Shown piece by piece: positions 17,505 through 25,764 of a stretch of 64,000 nucleotides of DNA. Origin of the DNA: Hymenobacter translucens (GTDB lineage Bacteria > Bacteroidota > Bacteroidia > Cytophagales > Hymenobacteraceae); NCBI RefSeq assembly GCF_020685205.1, contig NZ_JAJERB010000002.1, positions 620,001-684,000 of the forward strand. The letters are read 5' to 3'. A model generated the notes under the pieces. It was not told the DNA's origin. It saw only the letters and a program-made list of their open reading frames with translations, and searched no databases. The position numbers and the translations under genes are program-made. The stretch's first letter is position 1. The number at the start of each line of letters is the position of its first letter.

Positions 17505-18878
17505 CTACTTTTTTCGCGCCTTCCAGAGCTGGTTGAATGACTTAGGAGCCACCTGCAGGGCTTCGCGCCGCTTGCTCCAGCCTACCTGACCCAGCAAACG
17601 GAGCAGCACCCAGTTCTTGGCCCGGGCCGGCAGCAGGTTGAGCAGGCGCCGGCTTTTCATGGCCTGTAGCCAAAGCCTCGCCGCGGTGCGCTCCTCCCGG
17701 TCGGTGTGGCCCTCACGCACGCTCTGCTGGCGGTTCAGCAGCAGAATGTTGTGCAGGTTGATGCGCACCGGGCACACGCTGGTGCAGGCCCCGCACAGCG
17801 ACGAAGCAAAGCTCAGGTGCTTGTTTTCGCCGAAGCCAGCCAGGTGGGGCGTAATCACCGAGCCGATAGGACCGGAATACGTGGTTTCGTAGGTGTGGCC
17901 GCCGATGTTCTTGTACACCGGGCACACGTTCAGGCAGGCGCCGCAGCGGATGCACTGCAACGCTTCGCGCTTGTCGGGCTGGGCCAGCAGGTTGGTACGG
18001 CCATTGTCGAGCAGCACCACGTACATCTCGTCGGGGCCGTCCTTTTCCAGGGGCTGGCGCGGACCGGTATAAACGGTGTTGTAGACCGTAACCTGCTGCC
18101 CGGTACCGCTGGTGCTGAGCAGGGGCCAGAACAAGGCCAGGTCGTTGATGGACGGCAGCAGCTTCTCGATGCCGACAATGGCAATGTGGGTGCGCGGAAA
18201 GGTGGCCGACAGCCGGGCGTTGCCCTCGTTTTCGGTTACGGCCACGCCGCCCACGTCGGCCAGCAGGAAGTTGCCACCGGTGATGCCGACTTCGGCGGAG
18301 GTGTACTTGTCGCGCAGCAGGTGACGGGCCGTGAGCACCAGCTTCTGGGCGTCGTCGGTGTACTCGATGCCGAGGTGCTTGACGAAGATGTTGGCGATGT
18401 CGTGCTTGCTCAGGTGCATAGCCGGCGTCACGATGTGGTAGGGCCGCTCGCCGTTCAGCTGCACGATGTACTCGCCCAGGTCCGTCTCCACCGACTCAAT
18501 CCCGTTTTTTTCGAGGTAGGGGTTGAGGTGGATTTCCTCGGTGGTCATGCTCTTGGCCTTTACCACGGTGCGCGCGTGCTTGCGCTGCATAATGCGCCCG
18601 ATTTCGTGCAGGGCCTCGGCCGCGTCGCGGGCCCAGATCACGCGCCCGCCCTGCCGGGTGAAGTTTTCCTCGAACTGCAGCAGGTACCGGTCCAGGTGCT
18701 GCACCACCTCCGACTTGATAGCCGCAGCGCGGTCCCGGGCCAGCTCGTGGTTGTCGTACCAGCCCAGGCCCTGCTTTACTGCCGCGTCGTACTTGCCGAT
18801 GTTGAAGCGGATCTTGCGGCGGTGCTCGGCGTCGAAGGCCTTTACCTCGGCGTCTTTTACGAATTGGGTGGCTTTCAT
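17505..18878 (-). CDS. lutB: LutB-type iron-sulfur protein of L-lactate utilisation
   Basis: A 457-residue protein of the LutB/LldF family. In the LutABC complex it passes electrons from L-lactate oxidation. The N-terminal LUD domain (about 60-300) contains VGITGGNFLLADVGGVAVTE. The C-terminal ferredoxin-like part has C309/C312/C315/C319 (CIRCGACLNVC) and C362/C365/C369 (CGACTSVC), enough for two 4Fe-4S clusters. lutA and lutC are not adjacent, so partners must be elsewhere. An inverted-repeat arm begins two bases upstream of its start codon (18881). Confidence 0.9.
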   Translation of the reverse strand: MKATQFVKDAEVKAFDAEHRRKIRFNIGKYDAAVKQGLGWYDNHELARDRAAAIKSEVVQHLDRYLLQFEENFTRQGGRVIWARDAAEALHEIGRIMQRKHARTVVKAKSMTTEEIHLNPYLEKNGIESVETDLGEYIVQLNGERPYHIVTPAMHLSKHDIANIFVKHLGIEYTDDAQKLVLTARHLLRDKYTSAEVGITGGNFLLADVGGVAVTENEGNARLSATFPRTHIAIVGIEKLLPSINDLALFWPLLSTSGTGQQVTVYNTVYTGPRQPLEKDGPDEMYVVLLDNGRTNLLAQPDKREALQCIRCGACLNVCPVYKNIGGHTYETTYSGPIGSVITPHLAGFGENKHLSFASSLCGACTSVCPVRINLHNILLLNRQQSVREGHTDREERTAARLWLQAMKSRRLLNLLPARAKNWVLLRLLGQVGWSKRREALQVAPKSFNQLWKARKK

Positions 18879-18880
18879 GG

Positions 18881-19398
18881 GCGCGAAGTTTCGCGAGGGT
18901 AAAATAGGTTTCGCAATGCCTTTGTTACAAGCCGTTGACTATACAAAGGATATGACCTTTCAGGGCCCCGACATTGAAGCTGATCAGCAGGCCCAGCTTC
19001 GGCTTGGACAGATGCAGATAGTTCAGCAGCTGCTTAGAGTGCATCGGAGCCAGCTCCGCTACCGATTTAAGCTCCAGGATACCCTTTTGCTCAACGAGCA
19101 GGTCGACCTGAAACCCAACTTCCAGCCGAATGCCGTCAGACACGACCGGCAAAGCAACCTGACTATCTACGAGCAAGCCGCATTTGCGCAGCTCATGCGC
19201 CAGAGCAGCTTCGTACACCGATTCATACAAACCCGGTCCAAAGCGGTATGCATTTTAAATGCTGCCCGCATCACATGCCCGGCAATTTCATTCTCATGCA
19301 TAGCGCAAGAAGGTAAGGTATAGCTGAGGTATATAAATAGTAACCGGAAGTAAGAGAAAACTTCGCGAAACCTATTTTAACCTCGCGTCACCTCGCGC
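18881..19398. mobile_element. Inverted-repeat island carrying a GxxExxY gene
   Basis: Arms 18881-18918 and 19361-19398 are inverted copies matching at 32 of 38 positions. Each is built from imperfect repeats of a GCGCGAGGT-like word. The island fills exactly the space between the lutB start codon and the stop codon of the M28 peptidase (19399-19401). It holds one gene, the frameshifted GxxExxY gene. There is no transposase, and no target duplication is obvious. Confidence 0.6.
18925..19301 (-). pseudogene. GxxExxY protein gene, frameshifted
   Basis: The minus-strand frame from an ATG at 19301 reads MHENEIAGHVMRAAFKMHTA, the usual start of the GxxExxY family. The family's LGPGLYESVYE motif then continues only in the next frame, which runs to 18925 and ends LGLLISFNVGALKGHILCIV NGL as normal. 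One base is missing from the TTGGACCGG run near 19237-19239, where TTGGGACCGG would restore LGPG. The rest (DLLVEQKGILELKSV, PD-(D/E)xK-nuclease-like) is intact. It is either a recent pseudogene or a sequencing error. The family's function is unestablished. Confidence 0.8.
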
Positions 19399-21087
19399 TC
19401 AGGGCTTATTCGAATCCACCACAATCCGGCTTTCCCGGTTTACCAGCTCCCAGGCCGTATGGAACACGAGCCGGGTGCGCCGCTCCATCTTCGGAAACTC
19501 GATTTTGTCGACCTCGTCGCCCGGCTGGTGGTAGTCGTCGTGCACGCCGTTGAAGAAAAAGGCGACCGGCACCTTGTGCTTGGCGAAGTTGTAGTGGTCG
19601 GAGCGGTAGTAGAACCGGTTCGGGTCGTTGGGGTCGTTGAAGCGGAAGTCGAGCTCAATCGGGTTGTACTTCTTATTGGCCGTTTCCAGAATGGTGTGCA
19701 GCTCCGAGGAAAGCTTATCGGACCCGATGACGTACACGTAGTCGGGCTGGCCCTCGTGCTCCTTGTCGGTGCGGCCTACCATGTCGATGTTCAGGTCGGC
19801 AATGGTGCGCTCCAGCGGGATGATGGGGTGGTCGGTGTAGTACTCCGAGCCCAGCAAGCCCTTTTCCTCGCCCGTAACCGTCAGAAACAAGATGCTCCGC
19901 CGGGGGCCGTGGCCTTCGGTTTTGGCTTTCTGGAACGCCTGGGCTATTTCCAACACCGAAACCGTACCCGAGCCGTCGTCGTCGGCGCCGTTGTTGATCT
20001 GCCCGCCGATGATGCCGATGTGGTCGTAATGCGCCGACACCACCAGTACCTCGTCCTTTTTATCGGTGCCTTCCAGGAAGCCCATCACGTTCTCCGTGGT
20101 GAACTTCTCCCGGTTTTTCGGGGCCGAAATCGTCATGGCAACGGGCTTGAACGGGCTGGCCACGGGCTTGCCGGCTGCTCCCGCCTGGGTCTGGTACTTG
20201 GTCAGCGCGGCGCTGGTGGTACCGAGCAGCTTGTAAGCCACGGCCGGCGACACGAAGAACGTGGCGGCCCGGGCTGCGCCCTGGGGAGCATCGGCGTAGG
20301 CAATGCTGGGGCGGCTGATGTAAGGCGCCATGCGGGCCGCCGTCTTGCCGAAGTTATTGTTCGGGTTCAGGTCCACGAAAAACACGCTGCGGGCGCCTTT
20401 CTGAGTGGCCAGCGTGGCCTTGGCCCGGTAGTCGTTGCTCCATTTGCTGCCTTTGTCGGTGCCGGTCAGCACATACTTGCCTTGAGCATTCTGGGGCTCA
20501 CCCAGCAGAATAAACAGGTCTTTGCCTTTCACGTCGCGGCCGGCATAGTCCGACCAGGCGTCCTGCTCGATGCCGTAGCCCACGAATACGGGCTGCACTT
20601 TGGTAGCGGTCTGGAAAGGCGAGTTGCCGTAGCCGTAGAAGTCCTCGAGCCACTTGAAGGTCTGGCTGCCCACTTTCAGCGTGCCGGTGCCCGCCCAGGT
20701 AGAGCGCTCCATCGTGAAGTGCTGGATGTAGGCGTTGTCGGAGTTGGGCACAATGCCCTGCAGACCCAGGGCCGCAAACTCCTTGGCCAGGTACTCGGCG
20801 GCCATCTTCTGGCCCTTCTCCCCGGTTTCGCGGCCTTCGTAGGCATCCGACGCAAGAATGGTGAGGTGCTGGCGCAGGTCGGCCTGGGTGATGGTGCCGG
20901 CGTAGTTGGCGGCCCAGTCGGCTTCTACCGGGGCTTGCCGCACCGGCTGAGGCGTAGCGGGCACTGCTTCGGCAGACTCGGTTTTGCGCTTAACCTTGAT
21001 CTTGGTTTTCTGCTGGGCCACGGTGGCGGTGGTGCAGCTCGCAGCCAGCAGCAGGGGCAGCAAGGCGCGGAAAGGAGTGTGGAGCAT
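19399..21087 (-). CDS. M28 family zinc aminopeptidase, exported lipoprotein
   Basis: A 562-residue exported peptidase. The N-terminus FRALLPLLLAASCTTATVA has a lipobox-like AASC, so it may be lipid-anchored. A protease-associated (PA) insert lies about residues 150-320. The M28 domain carries VVSAHYDHIG, NGADDDGSGT, TGEEKGLLGS, IDMVGR and GVHDDYHQPGD, which supply the two-zinc ligands and the catalytic glutamate. It probably trims peptides in the periplasm for nutrition. Its stop codon abuts the right arm of the GxxExxY island. ispF lies 131 bases upstream on the same strand. Confidence 0.92.
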   Translation of the reverse strand: MLHTPFRALLPLLLAASCTTATVAQQKTKIKVKRKTESAEAVPATPQPVRQAPVEADWAANYAGTITQADLRQHLTILASDAYEGRETGEKGQKMAAEYLAKEFAALGLQGIVPNSDNAYIQHFTMERSTWAGTGTLKVGSQTFKWLEDFYGYGNSPFQTATKVQPVFVGYGIEQDAWSDYAGRDVKGKDLFILLGEPQNAQGKYVLTGTDKGSKWSNDYRAKATLATQKGARSVFFVDLNPNNNFGKTAARMAPYISRPSIAYADAPQGAARAATFFVSPAVAYKLLGTTSAALTKYQTQAGAAGKPVASPFKPVAMTISAPKNREKFTTENVMGFLEGTDKKDEVLVVSAHYDHIGIIGGQINNGADDDGSGTVSVLEIAQAFQKAKTEGHGPRRSILFLTVTGEEKGLLGSEYYTDHPIIPLERTIADLNIDMVGRTDKEHEGQPDYVYVIGSDKLSSELHTILETANKKYNPIELDFRFNDPNDPNRFYYRSDHYNFAKHKVPVAFFFNGVHDDYHQPGDEVDKIEFPKMERRTRLVFHTAWELVNRESRIVVDSNKP

Positions 21088-21218
21088 AGGAAAGGAGTGG
21101 GAATGGCAGGACAGAAAGACCGGGTTGCGGGCAAAAAGCTGCCTTATGCCGGTCCGGCTGGGTATCTACGGGGAAACGCGGGCCGGGGCTTATCGTTCCG
21201 CAAAAGCACGCGGGCCGG

Positions 21219-21698
21219 CTAGGCCTGCATAATCAGCACCGAGGCGTAAGCGGCTACGCCCTCGCGGCGGCCCACGAAGCCCAACTTCTCGGTCGTGGTG
21301 GCCTTGATGGAGATGTCGTCTTCGGGGATGCCCATCACTTCGGCCAGTACGCGCTGCATGGCCGGAATATGGGGGTTGACCTTGGGCGCTTCGAGGCAGA
21401 TGGTAGAGTCGATGTTGCTGATGGTGTAGCCCCGCTCCCGGAGCAGGCGCATCACCTCGGCCAGCAGGCGCTTGCTGTCGATGCCCTTGTACTGCGGGTC
21501 GGTGTCGGGGAAGTGAAAGCCGATGTCGCGCAGGTTGGCCGCGCCCAGCAGGGCGTCGCAGATGACGTGAATGAGCACGTCAGCGTCGGAGTGGCCCAGG
21601 GCGCCGTGGGTGTGGGGCACCTGGATGCCGCCCAGCCAGAAGGGCAGCCCTTCCCTGAGCTGGTGGACGTCGTAGCCAAAGCCGGTGCGGATTTTCAT
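21219..21698 (-). CDS. ispF: 2-C-methyl-D-erythritol 2,4-cyclodiphosphate synthase
   Basis: A 159-residue enzyme of the non-mevalonate isoprenoid pathway. It cyclises CDP-methylerythritol phosphate to MEcPP. The metal-binding DxH is seen in GFGYDVHQLREG (D8, H10), with GALGHSDADVLIHVICDALL, DIGFHFPDTDPQYKG and the C-terminal ATTTEKLGFVGRREGVAAYA. Length and motifs are normal. A TACCTTGC sequence on the minus strand, about 30 bases upstream of the start, is a plausible -7 box. Confidence 0.97.
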   Translation of the reverse strand: MKIRTGFGYDVHQLREGLPFWLGGIQVPHTHGALGHSDADVLIHVICDALLGAANLRDIGFHFPDTDPQYKGIDSKRLLAEVMRLLRERGYTISNIDSTICLEAPKVNPHIPAMQRVLAEVMGIPEDDISIKATTTEKLGFVGRREGVAAYASVLIMQA

Positions 21699-21832
21699 AA
21701 GCAGAAAGTCAGAATGAATGGGCCGGCAAGGTACGAAGAGGGGAAGTTGTGCGGCATTTTAAAGTATTGGCCGCCGGCAGACGTCAGGTAGGGCGAGAAT
21801 CAAATGGCTGGAAAAAAGGATAGCAAAAAATT

Positions 21833-21875
21833 AATGGAAACTTTGGATTCACTAAAAGTTTCCATTGTATCTTTG
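21833..21875 (+). promoter_or_regulatory. Promoter with overlapping palindromic operator for the efflux operon
   Basis: An 11-bp perfect inverted repeat, AATGGAAACTT (21833-21843) with AAGTTTCCATT (21856-21866), spaced by 12 bases. A -33-like TTTG (21842-21845) and a perfect -7 box TATCTTTG (21868-21875) lie 22 bases apart. The operator covers the -33 element and spacer, as expected for repression by the TetR protein encoded 12 bases downstream. Confidence 0.75.
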
Positions 21876-21887
21876 CCCCCGTAAGCC

Positions 21888-22505
21888 ATGGAAATCAAAG
21901 ACCGCATCCTGTTAGAGGCCGCCGCGCTGTTCATGCGCAACGGTATTAAAAGCGTCTCGATGGACGACATCGCCGCCCACCTGGCCATGTCGAAGAAGAC
22001 GCTCTATAAATGGTATGAGAACAAGGATCAGATTGTGCTGGGGGTGATGGGCCTGCACCTGAACCGGGAGGAAATCGACTGCGAGCAGGCGTTTTCGACC
22101 GCCGGCAACGCCGTCGAAGGCATGTTCAACCTGATTCACTGGCACAAGGACATGCTGGCCAAGATTCACCCCAGCATCTTCCACGACCTGCAGAAATACT
22201 ATCCCCAGGCCTGGCAGCTGTTCGATGAGCACAAGAACACCTTCATCCTGCAGAAGATCCTGGACAACCTGCGCCAGGGCATGGCCGAGGGCTTCTACCG
22301 TCCCGACATCGACGTGGACGTGCTGGCCCGCCTTCACCTGGCCGAAATCGAGCTGATGTTCAACAACACGGTATTCCCACCCCGGCAGTTTGCGCTGCAG
22401 CGCGTCAACGCCGTCATGATCGAACACTTCCTGATGGGCATTTCCACCCTGCGGGGCCACCGCCTGATCAACAAGTACCGCAACGTCACCGAAGTCGAAG
22501 AATAG
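21888..22505 (+). CDS. TetR/AcrR family repressor of the efflux operon
   Basis: A 205-residue regulator. The N-terminal helix-turn-helix is clear: KDRILLEAAALFMRNGIKSV then MDDIAAHLAMSKKTLYKWYE. The C-terminal ligand-binding domain (about 60-205) is helical. The gene is first in a run with TolC, HlyD and RND genes (51 bases to tolC), and a palindromic operator sits over its own promoter. It therefore probably represses itself and the pump until a toxic ligand binds. The ligand cannot be told from sequence. Confidence 0.92.
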   Translation: MEIKDRILLEAAALFMRNGIKSVSMDDIAAHLAMSKKTLYKWYENKDQIVLGVMGLHLNREEIDCEQAFSTAGNAVEGMFNLIHWHKDMLAKIHPSIFHDLQKYYPQAWQLFDEHKNTFILQKILDNLRQGMAEGFYRPDIDVDVLARLHLAEIELMFNNTVFPPRQFALQRVNAVMIEHFLMGISTLRGHRLINKYRNVTEVEE

Positions 22506-22556
22506 CCCTGCACCCCCGATTCCGACCCCCAATCCTTTCTATATTCTGCTTACCCT

Positions 22557-24098
22557 ATGAAAAATATGCTTCGCCTACTGTTGCTCGTGGCGGCCCTCAC
22601 GTTTGTGGGAGCCCGGCAGCTGCTGGCCCAGACGCCCGCTACCGGCCAGCCGGTGGCCACAAGTACGCCCACGCAGTTTTCGCTGCAGCAGGCCATCGAC
22701 TACGCCCTGCAGAATAAGTCGACCCTGCAGGCCACCCGCATCAACGAAAAGATTGCCGTGGCCCGGGTTGGTGAAATCCGCTCGGCGGGACTGCCCCAGG
22801 TAAACGTGGGGGCTACCCTGACTGACAACTTCAAGCTGCAGCGGTCATTGGTGGACTTCAGCTCGTTTGGCGGCAGCCAGGGCATTCTGAACGGGACCAC
22901 GCTCACCCAGGACCAGATTGCCCGGGCCCAGCGCGGTGAAACCGTAACCCTGAGCCCGGCTTATACGCCCATCCCGGCTACCGGCCCCCAGCCCATAGCG
23001 TTCGGCCTGCAGTACGCCGGCAACGCGGCCGCCCAGGCGTCGCAGATGCTGTTCAACGGCTCTTACCTGCTGGGCCTCAAGGCCGCCAAGGTGTACGAGC
23101 AGCTTTCCGTCAAGCAAACCCAGCAAAGCGAGATTGACGTGGTGGAGCAGGTGTCGAAAGCCTACTACAGCGCCCTGGTGGCCCGGGAGCGGCTGGCGTT
23201 GCTGGCCCGCAACGTGCAGCGCCTCGACACCTTATTATACCAGACCAAGCAGACCTACAAGGAAGGCTTTGTGGAGAAGCTCGACGTGGACCGGCTGCAG
23301 GTGCAGGTCAACAACCTGAAGATCGAGCAGCAAAACGCCCAGCGGCTGATCGACCTGAGCGTAGCGCTGCTCAAGTTCCAGATGGGCCTCGACCAGCAGC
23401 AGCCCGTGGAGCTCACCGACCGCCTCGACGCAGCCGTGATTGAAGCCGAGCGGGGCAGCCTGATCAACCTCAGCGAGTCGTTTAACTACAGCAGCCGCAT
23501 CGAGTACTCGGTGCTGGAAACCCAGCGCGACCTGGCGGTGCTCGACATCCGCAACCGCCGCTCCGGCTACCTGCCCACCGTGAATCTGGTTGCGGCCTAT
23601 GGCTTTACCGGCTCGGATGCCCGCTTTCCCGGTCTGCTGCAGTTTCGCGGACCCAACTCCCGCAGCGAATCCGGCTTCATCAACCAAAACTGGTTTGGCT
23701 TCGGCAACGTGGGCCTGCAGATCAGCATTCCGGTGTTCGACGGCTTCCGCAAGAAGTACTCCATCGAGCAGGGCAAGCTGGCGCTGGAGCAGGTAAACAA
23801 GGGCTTTACGACCCTGCAGCAGGCCATTGACCTGCAGCGGGCCCAGACCCAGACCTCGCTGCAGAACACCCTGGCCGTACTCGGCAACCAGAAGGCGAAC
23901 CTGGAGCTGGCTACCAACGTGGCCCGGGTTGCCAAGATCAAGTTTCAGGAGGGCGTCGGCTCCAACCTGGAGGTGATTACGGCCGAAACCGACCTACGCC
24001 AGGCCCAGACCAACTACTACTCGGCCCTTTACGACGCGCTGGTGTCGAAAGTCGACTACGGCAGAGCGACCGGCACGCTGTACACGTCCCGCAAATAG
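22557..24098 (+). CDS. TolC-family outer membrane efflux channel
   Basis: A 513-residue outer-membrane channel component. The signal peptide is MLRLLLLVAALTFVGARQLLAQ. Two OEP repeats follow, with long alpha-helical stretches (EQVSKAYYSALVARERLALL and TDLRQAQTNYYSALYDALVS) typical of the periplasmic tunnel. It is the outer-membrane partner of the HlyD and RND proteins encoded downstream. The next gene starts 66 bases after its stop, and a repeat arm begins directly after the stop codon. Confidence 0.93.
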   Translation: MKNMLRLLLLVAALTFVGARQLLAQTPATGQPVATSTPTQFSLQQAIDYALQNKSTLQATRINEKIAVARVGEIRSAGLPQVNVGATLTDNFKLQRSLVDFSSFGGSQGILNGTTLTQDQIARAQRGETVTLSPAYTPIPATGPQPIAFGLQYAGNAAAQASQMLFNGSYLLGLKAAKVYEQLSVKQTQQSEIDVVEQVSKAYYSALVARERLALLARNVQRLDTLLYQTKQTYKEGFVEKLDVDRLQVQVNNLKIEQQNAQRLIDLSVALLKFQMGLDQQQPVELTDRLDAAVIEAERGSLINLSESFNYSSRIEYSVLETQRDLAVLDIRNRRSGYLPTVNLVAAYGFTGSDARFPGLLQFRGPNSRSESGFINQNWFGFGNVGLQISIPVFDGFRKKYSIEQGKLALEQVNKGFTTLQQAIDLQRAQTQTSLQNTLAVLGNQKANLELATNVARVAKIKFQEGVGSNLEVITAETDLRQAQTNYYSALYDALVSKVDYGRATGTLYTSRK

Positions 24099-24107
24099 AG
24101 CTGCAAG

Positions 24108-24229
24108 CCGCAAGCTGCCAGCTCCAAGCCTCATAAAAATCTCTTTGTAATTCTAGCATTTCATATGCGTACCTCCCCCACTTACATCTCGCGTCTATTC
24201 GCTTTCAGCTTGCAGCTGGCAGCTTGCGG
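24108..24229. repeat. Inverted repeat pair spanning the start of the adaptor gene
   Basis: Arms 24108-24129 and 24208-24229 are inverted copies matching at 21 of 22 positions, made of GCAAGCTGC-like words. The left arm extends to just after the tolC stop (24099). The right arm lies inside the coding sequence and encodes the signal-peptide residues FSLQLAACG. Confidence 0.8.
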
Positions 24230-25313
24230 CGTCATATTAACCGCCTGCGGCCAGAAAGACCCCGCGACTGAGCTGGCCAAGCTGAAAAAAGAGCAGGCCG
24301 CCAACCAGGCCAAGATTGCCGAGCTGGAAGCCAAAACCGGCCTGAAAGCCGATTCGGCGGCCGTTAACGCCACTGCCGTATCGGTCATCAAGGTGCAGCC
24401 CGAGAGCTTCACAAGCTACCTGCAGGTGCAGGGCCGCGTCGACTTCGACGAGAATGCTAACGTGTCGCCCCGCCTGCCCGGCGTGCTGACCAGCATCCGC
24501 GTGCAGCGCGGCGACCGGGTAAGCAAAGGTCAGGTGCTGGCTACGCAGGACGCCTCGGTGCTCGAGTCGGGCATGGCCGAGCTACGTACCCGCCTCGAGC
24601 TGGCCCGTACCGTGTTCCAGAAGCAGGAGCGCCTCTGGAAGCAGCAGATCGGCACTGAAATCCAGTACCTGCAGGCTAAAAACAACTACGAGGCCTTGCA
24701 GCGCAGCCTGGCCACCCAGCAGCAGCAGCGGGCCCAGTACAACGTCGTGGCTCCCTTCAGCGGCCTCGTCGACGACGTGCCGGCCAAGGTAGGGGAGGCC
24801 GGCGCGCCGGGCATGCCGGTGGTGCGCCTCGTGAGCGGCTCCGGCGGCAAGATCGTGGCCGACGTGTCGGAAGCCTACGCGGCCAACATCAAGGCCGGCG
24901 ACAAGGCCCTGGTGACCATCCCGGACCTGGGCGAAGAGGAAATGACGGCTACGGTACGCGTGGTAAGCCGCACCATCAACCCCACCAGCCGCACCTTCCC
25001 CGTGGAGCTGCGCCTGGTGGGCGCCAAGGTCGGCTCGCTCCGCCCCAACATGATTGCCACCGTCCGCATTCAGAACTACGACCGGCAGAACGCCACCGTG
25101 CTGCCGGTGGACCTGGTGCAGAAGGACGAGCAGAACTCCTATGTGTATGTCGTCGCCCAGAAGGATGGCCAGAAGATTGCCACCAAGCGCATCATCCAGA
25201 CCGGCAACACCTACAACGGCAAAGTGGAGGTAACCAGCGGCCTGACCCCCAACGACCAGGTCATCTCCGCCGGCTACCAGAACCTGAATGAAGGCCAGGT
25301 GCTGAGTCTGTGA
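24165..25313 (+). CDS. RND efflux periplasmic adaptor (HlyD/MFP family) lipoprotein
   Basis: A 382-residue adaptor linking the inner-membrane pump and the outer-membrane channel. The lipoprotein signal ends at LTACGQ (cysteine near residue 27). A coiled coil of charged residues ([20 protein letters not shown]) follows, then a barrel-sandwich (lipoyl-like) domain with [20 protein letters not shown], a helical hairpin, and beta-barrel and membrane-proximal domains to the end. Part of its signal peptide is encoded by a repeat arm (24208-24229). Its stop codon lies inside the left arm of the next element. Confidence 0.93.
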   Translation: MRTSPTYISRLFAFSLQLAACGVILTACGQKDPATELAKLKKEQAANQAKIAELEAKTGLKADSAAVNATAVSVIKVQPESFTSYLQVQGRVDFDENANVSPRLPGVLTSIRVQRGDRVSKGQVLATQDASVLESGMAELRTRLELARTVFQKQERLWKQQIGTEIQYLQAKNNYEALQRSLATQQQQRAQYNVVAPFSGLVDDVPAKVGEAGAPGMPVVRLVSGSGGKIVADVSEAYAANIKAGDKALVTIPDLGEEEMTATVRVVSRTINPTSRTFPVELRLVGAKVGSLRPNMIATVRIQNYDRQNATVLPVDLVQKDEQNSYVYVVAQKDGQKIATKRIIQTGNTYNGKVEVTSGLTPNDQVISAGYQNLNEGQVLSL

Positions 25314-25760
25314 GGAGCTGGGAGGTAGAAGCCAGGAGTTAGAATCAGGATAGGAACAATGGATCGGTCGGCAGCAACAACTTTTAAGGATCTGGTAGTG
25401 TGGCAGAAGGCCCATCAACTGACCCTGGCGGTCTACCGAATCACGGAAGCCTTTCCAAAGCACGAGCTTTTTGCCTTGACCTCCCAACTCCGCCGGGCTG
25501 CAGTTTCGGTGCCGGCCAACATTGCCGAAGGGTTTCGCAAGCGTGGCCTAAAGGATAAAATACGATTCTTCAATACCGCTGAGGGCTCCCTGCAGGAGGT
25601 GCATTATTACTTCATCCTGGCGCAGGACCTCGGCTACACTAATACTGAGATACTCATAGAGCAAGCCAACGAGATAGGACGGTTGCTGGAAGCTTATGGC
25701 CGAACCATGCGCACCAAGCTCGCCACTCCTACCTCCTAGCTTCTAACTCCTAGCTCCTCA
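25311..25760. mobile_element. Inverted-repeat island carrying a four-helix-bundle gene
   Basis: Arms 25311-25345 and 25726-25760 are inverted copies matching at 29 of 35 positions, made of TAGGAGCTAGGAG-like words. The left arm starts with the stop codon of the adaptor gene. The right arm ends four bases before the permease start codon and includes the end of the enclosed gene. The island separates two genes that are usually adjacent. Confidence 0.7.
25359..25739 (+). CDS. Four-helix-bundle protein (S23 / 23S rRNA intervening-sequence family, Avd-like)
   Basis: A 126-residue protein with the family pattern FKDLVVWQKAHQLTLAVYRI, then FALTSQLRRAAVSVPANIAE GF, then FFNTAEGSLQEVHYYFILAQ. The family is named for genes found in rRNA intervening sequences, but most copies, like this one, lie outside rRNA. 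The fold is shared with Avd, the accessory protein of diversity-generating retroelements. Its role here is unknown and it has no evident link to efflux. Its last codons (ATPTS) are encoded by the right repeat arm, so gene and arms form one unit. Confidence 0.9.
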   Translation: MDRSAATTFKDLVVWQKAHQLTLAVYRITEAFPKHELFALTSQLRRAAVSVPANIAEGFRKRGLKDKIRFFNTAEGSLQEVHYYFILAQDLGYTNTEILIEQANEIGRLLEAYGRTMRTKLATPTS

Positions 25761-25764
25761 AATC

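Noticed and set aside
18881..19398. Classical insertion sequence
   Set aside because: There is no transposase gene, and target-site duplications could not be identified, so it is reported as an unusual island rather than an IS.
19459..21222. 587-codon frame antisense to the M28 peptidase
   Set aside because: Shadow of a well-supported gene with intact catalytic motifs.
25359..25739. rRNA intervening sequence suggested by the S23 family name
   Set aside because: No rRNA sequence is present around it; the name is historical.
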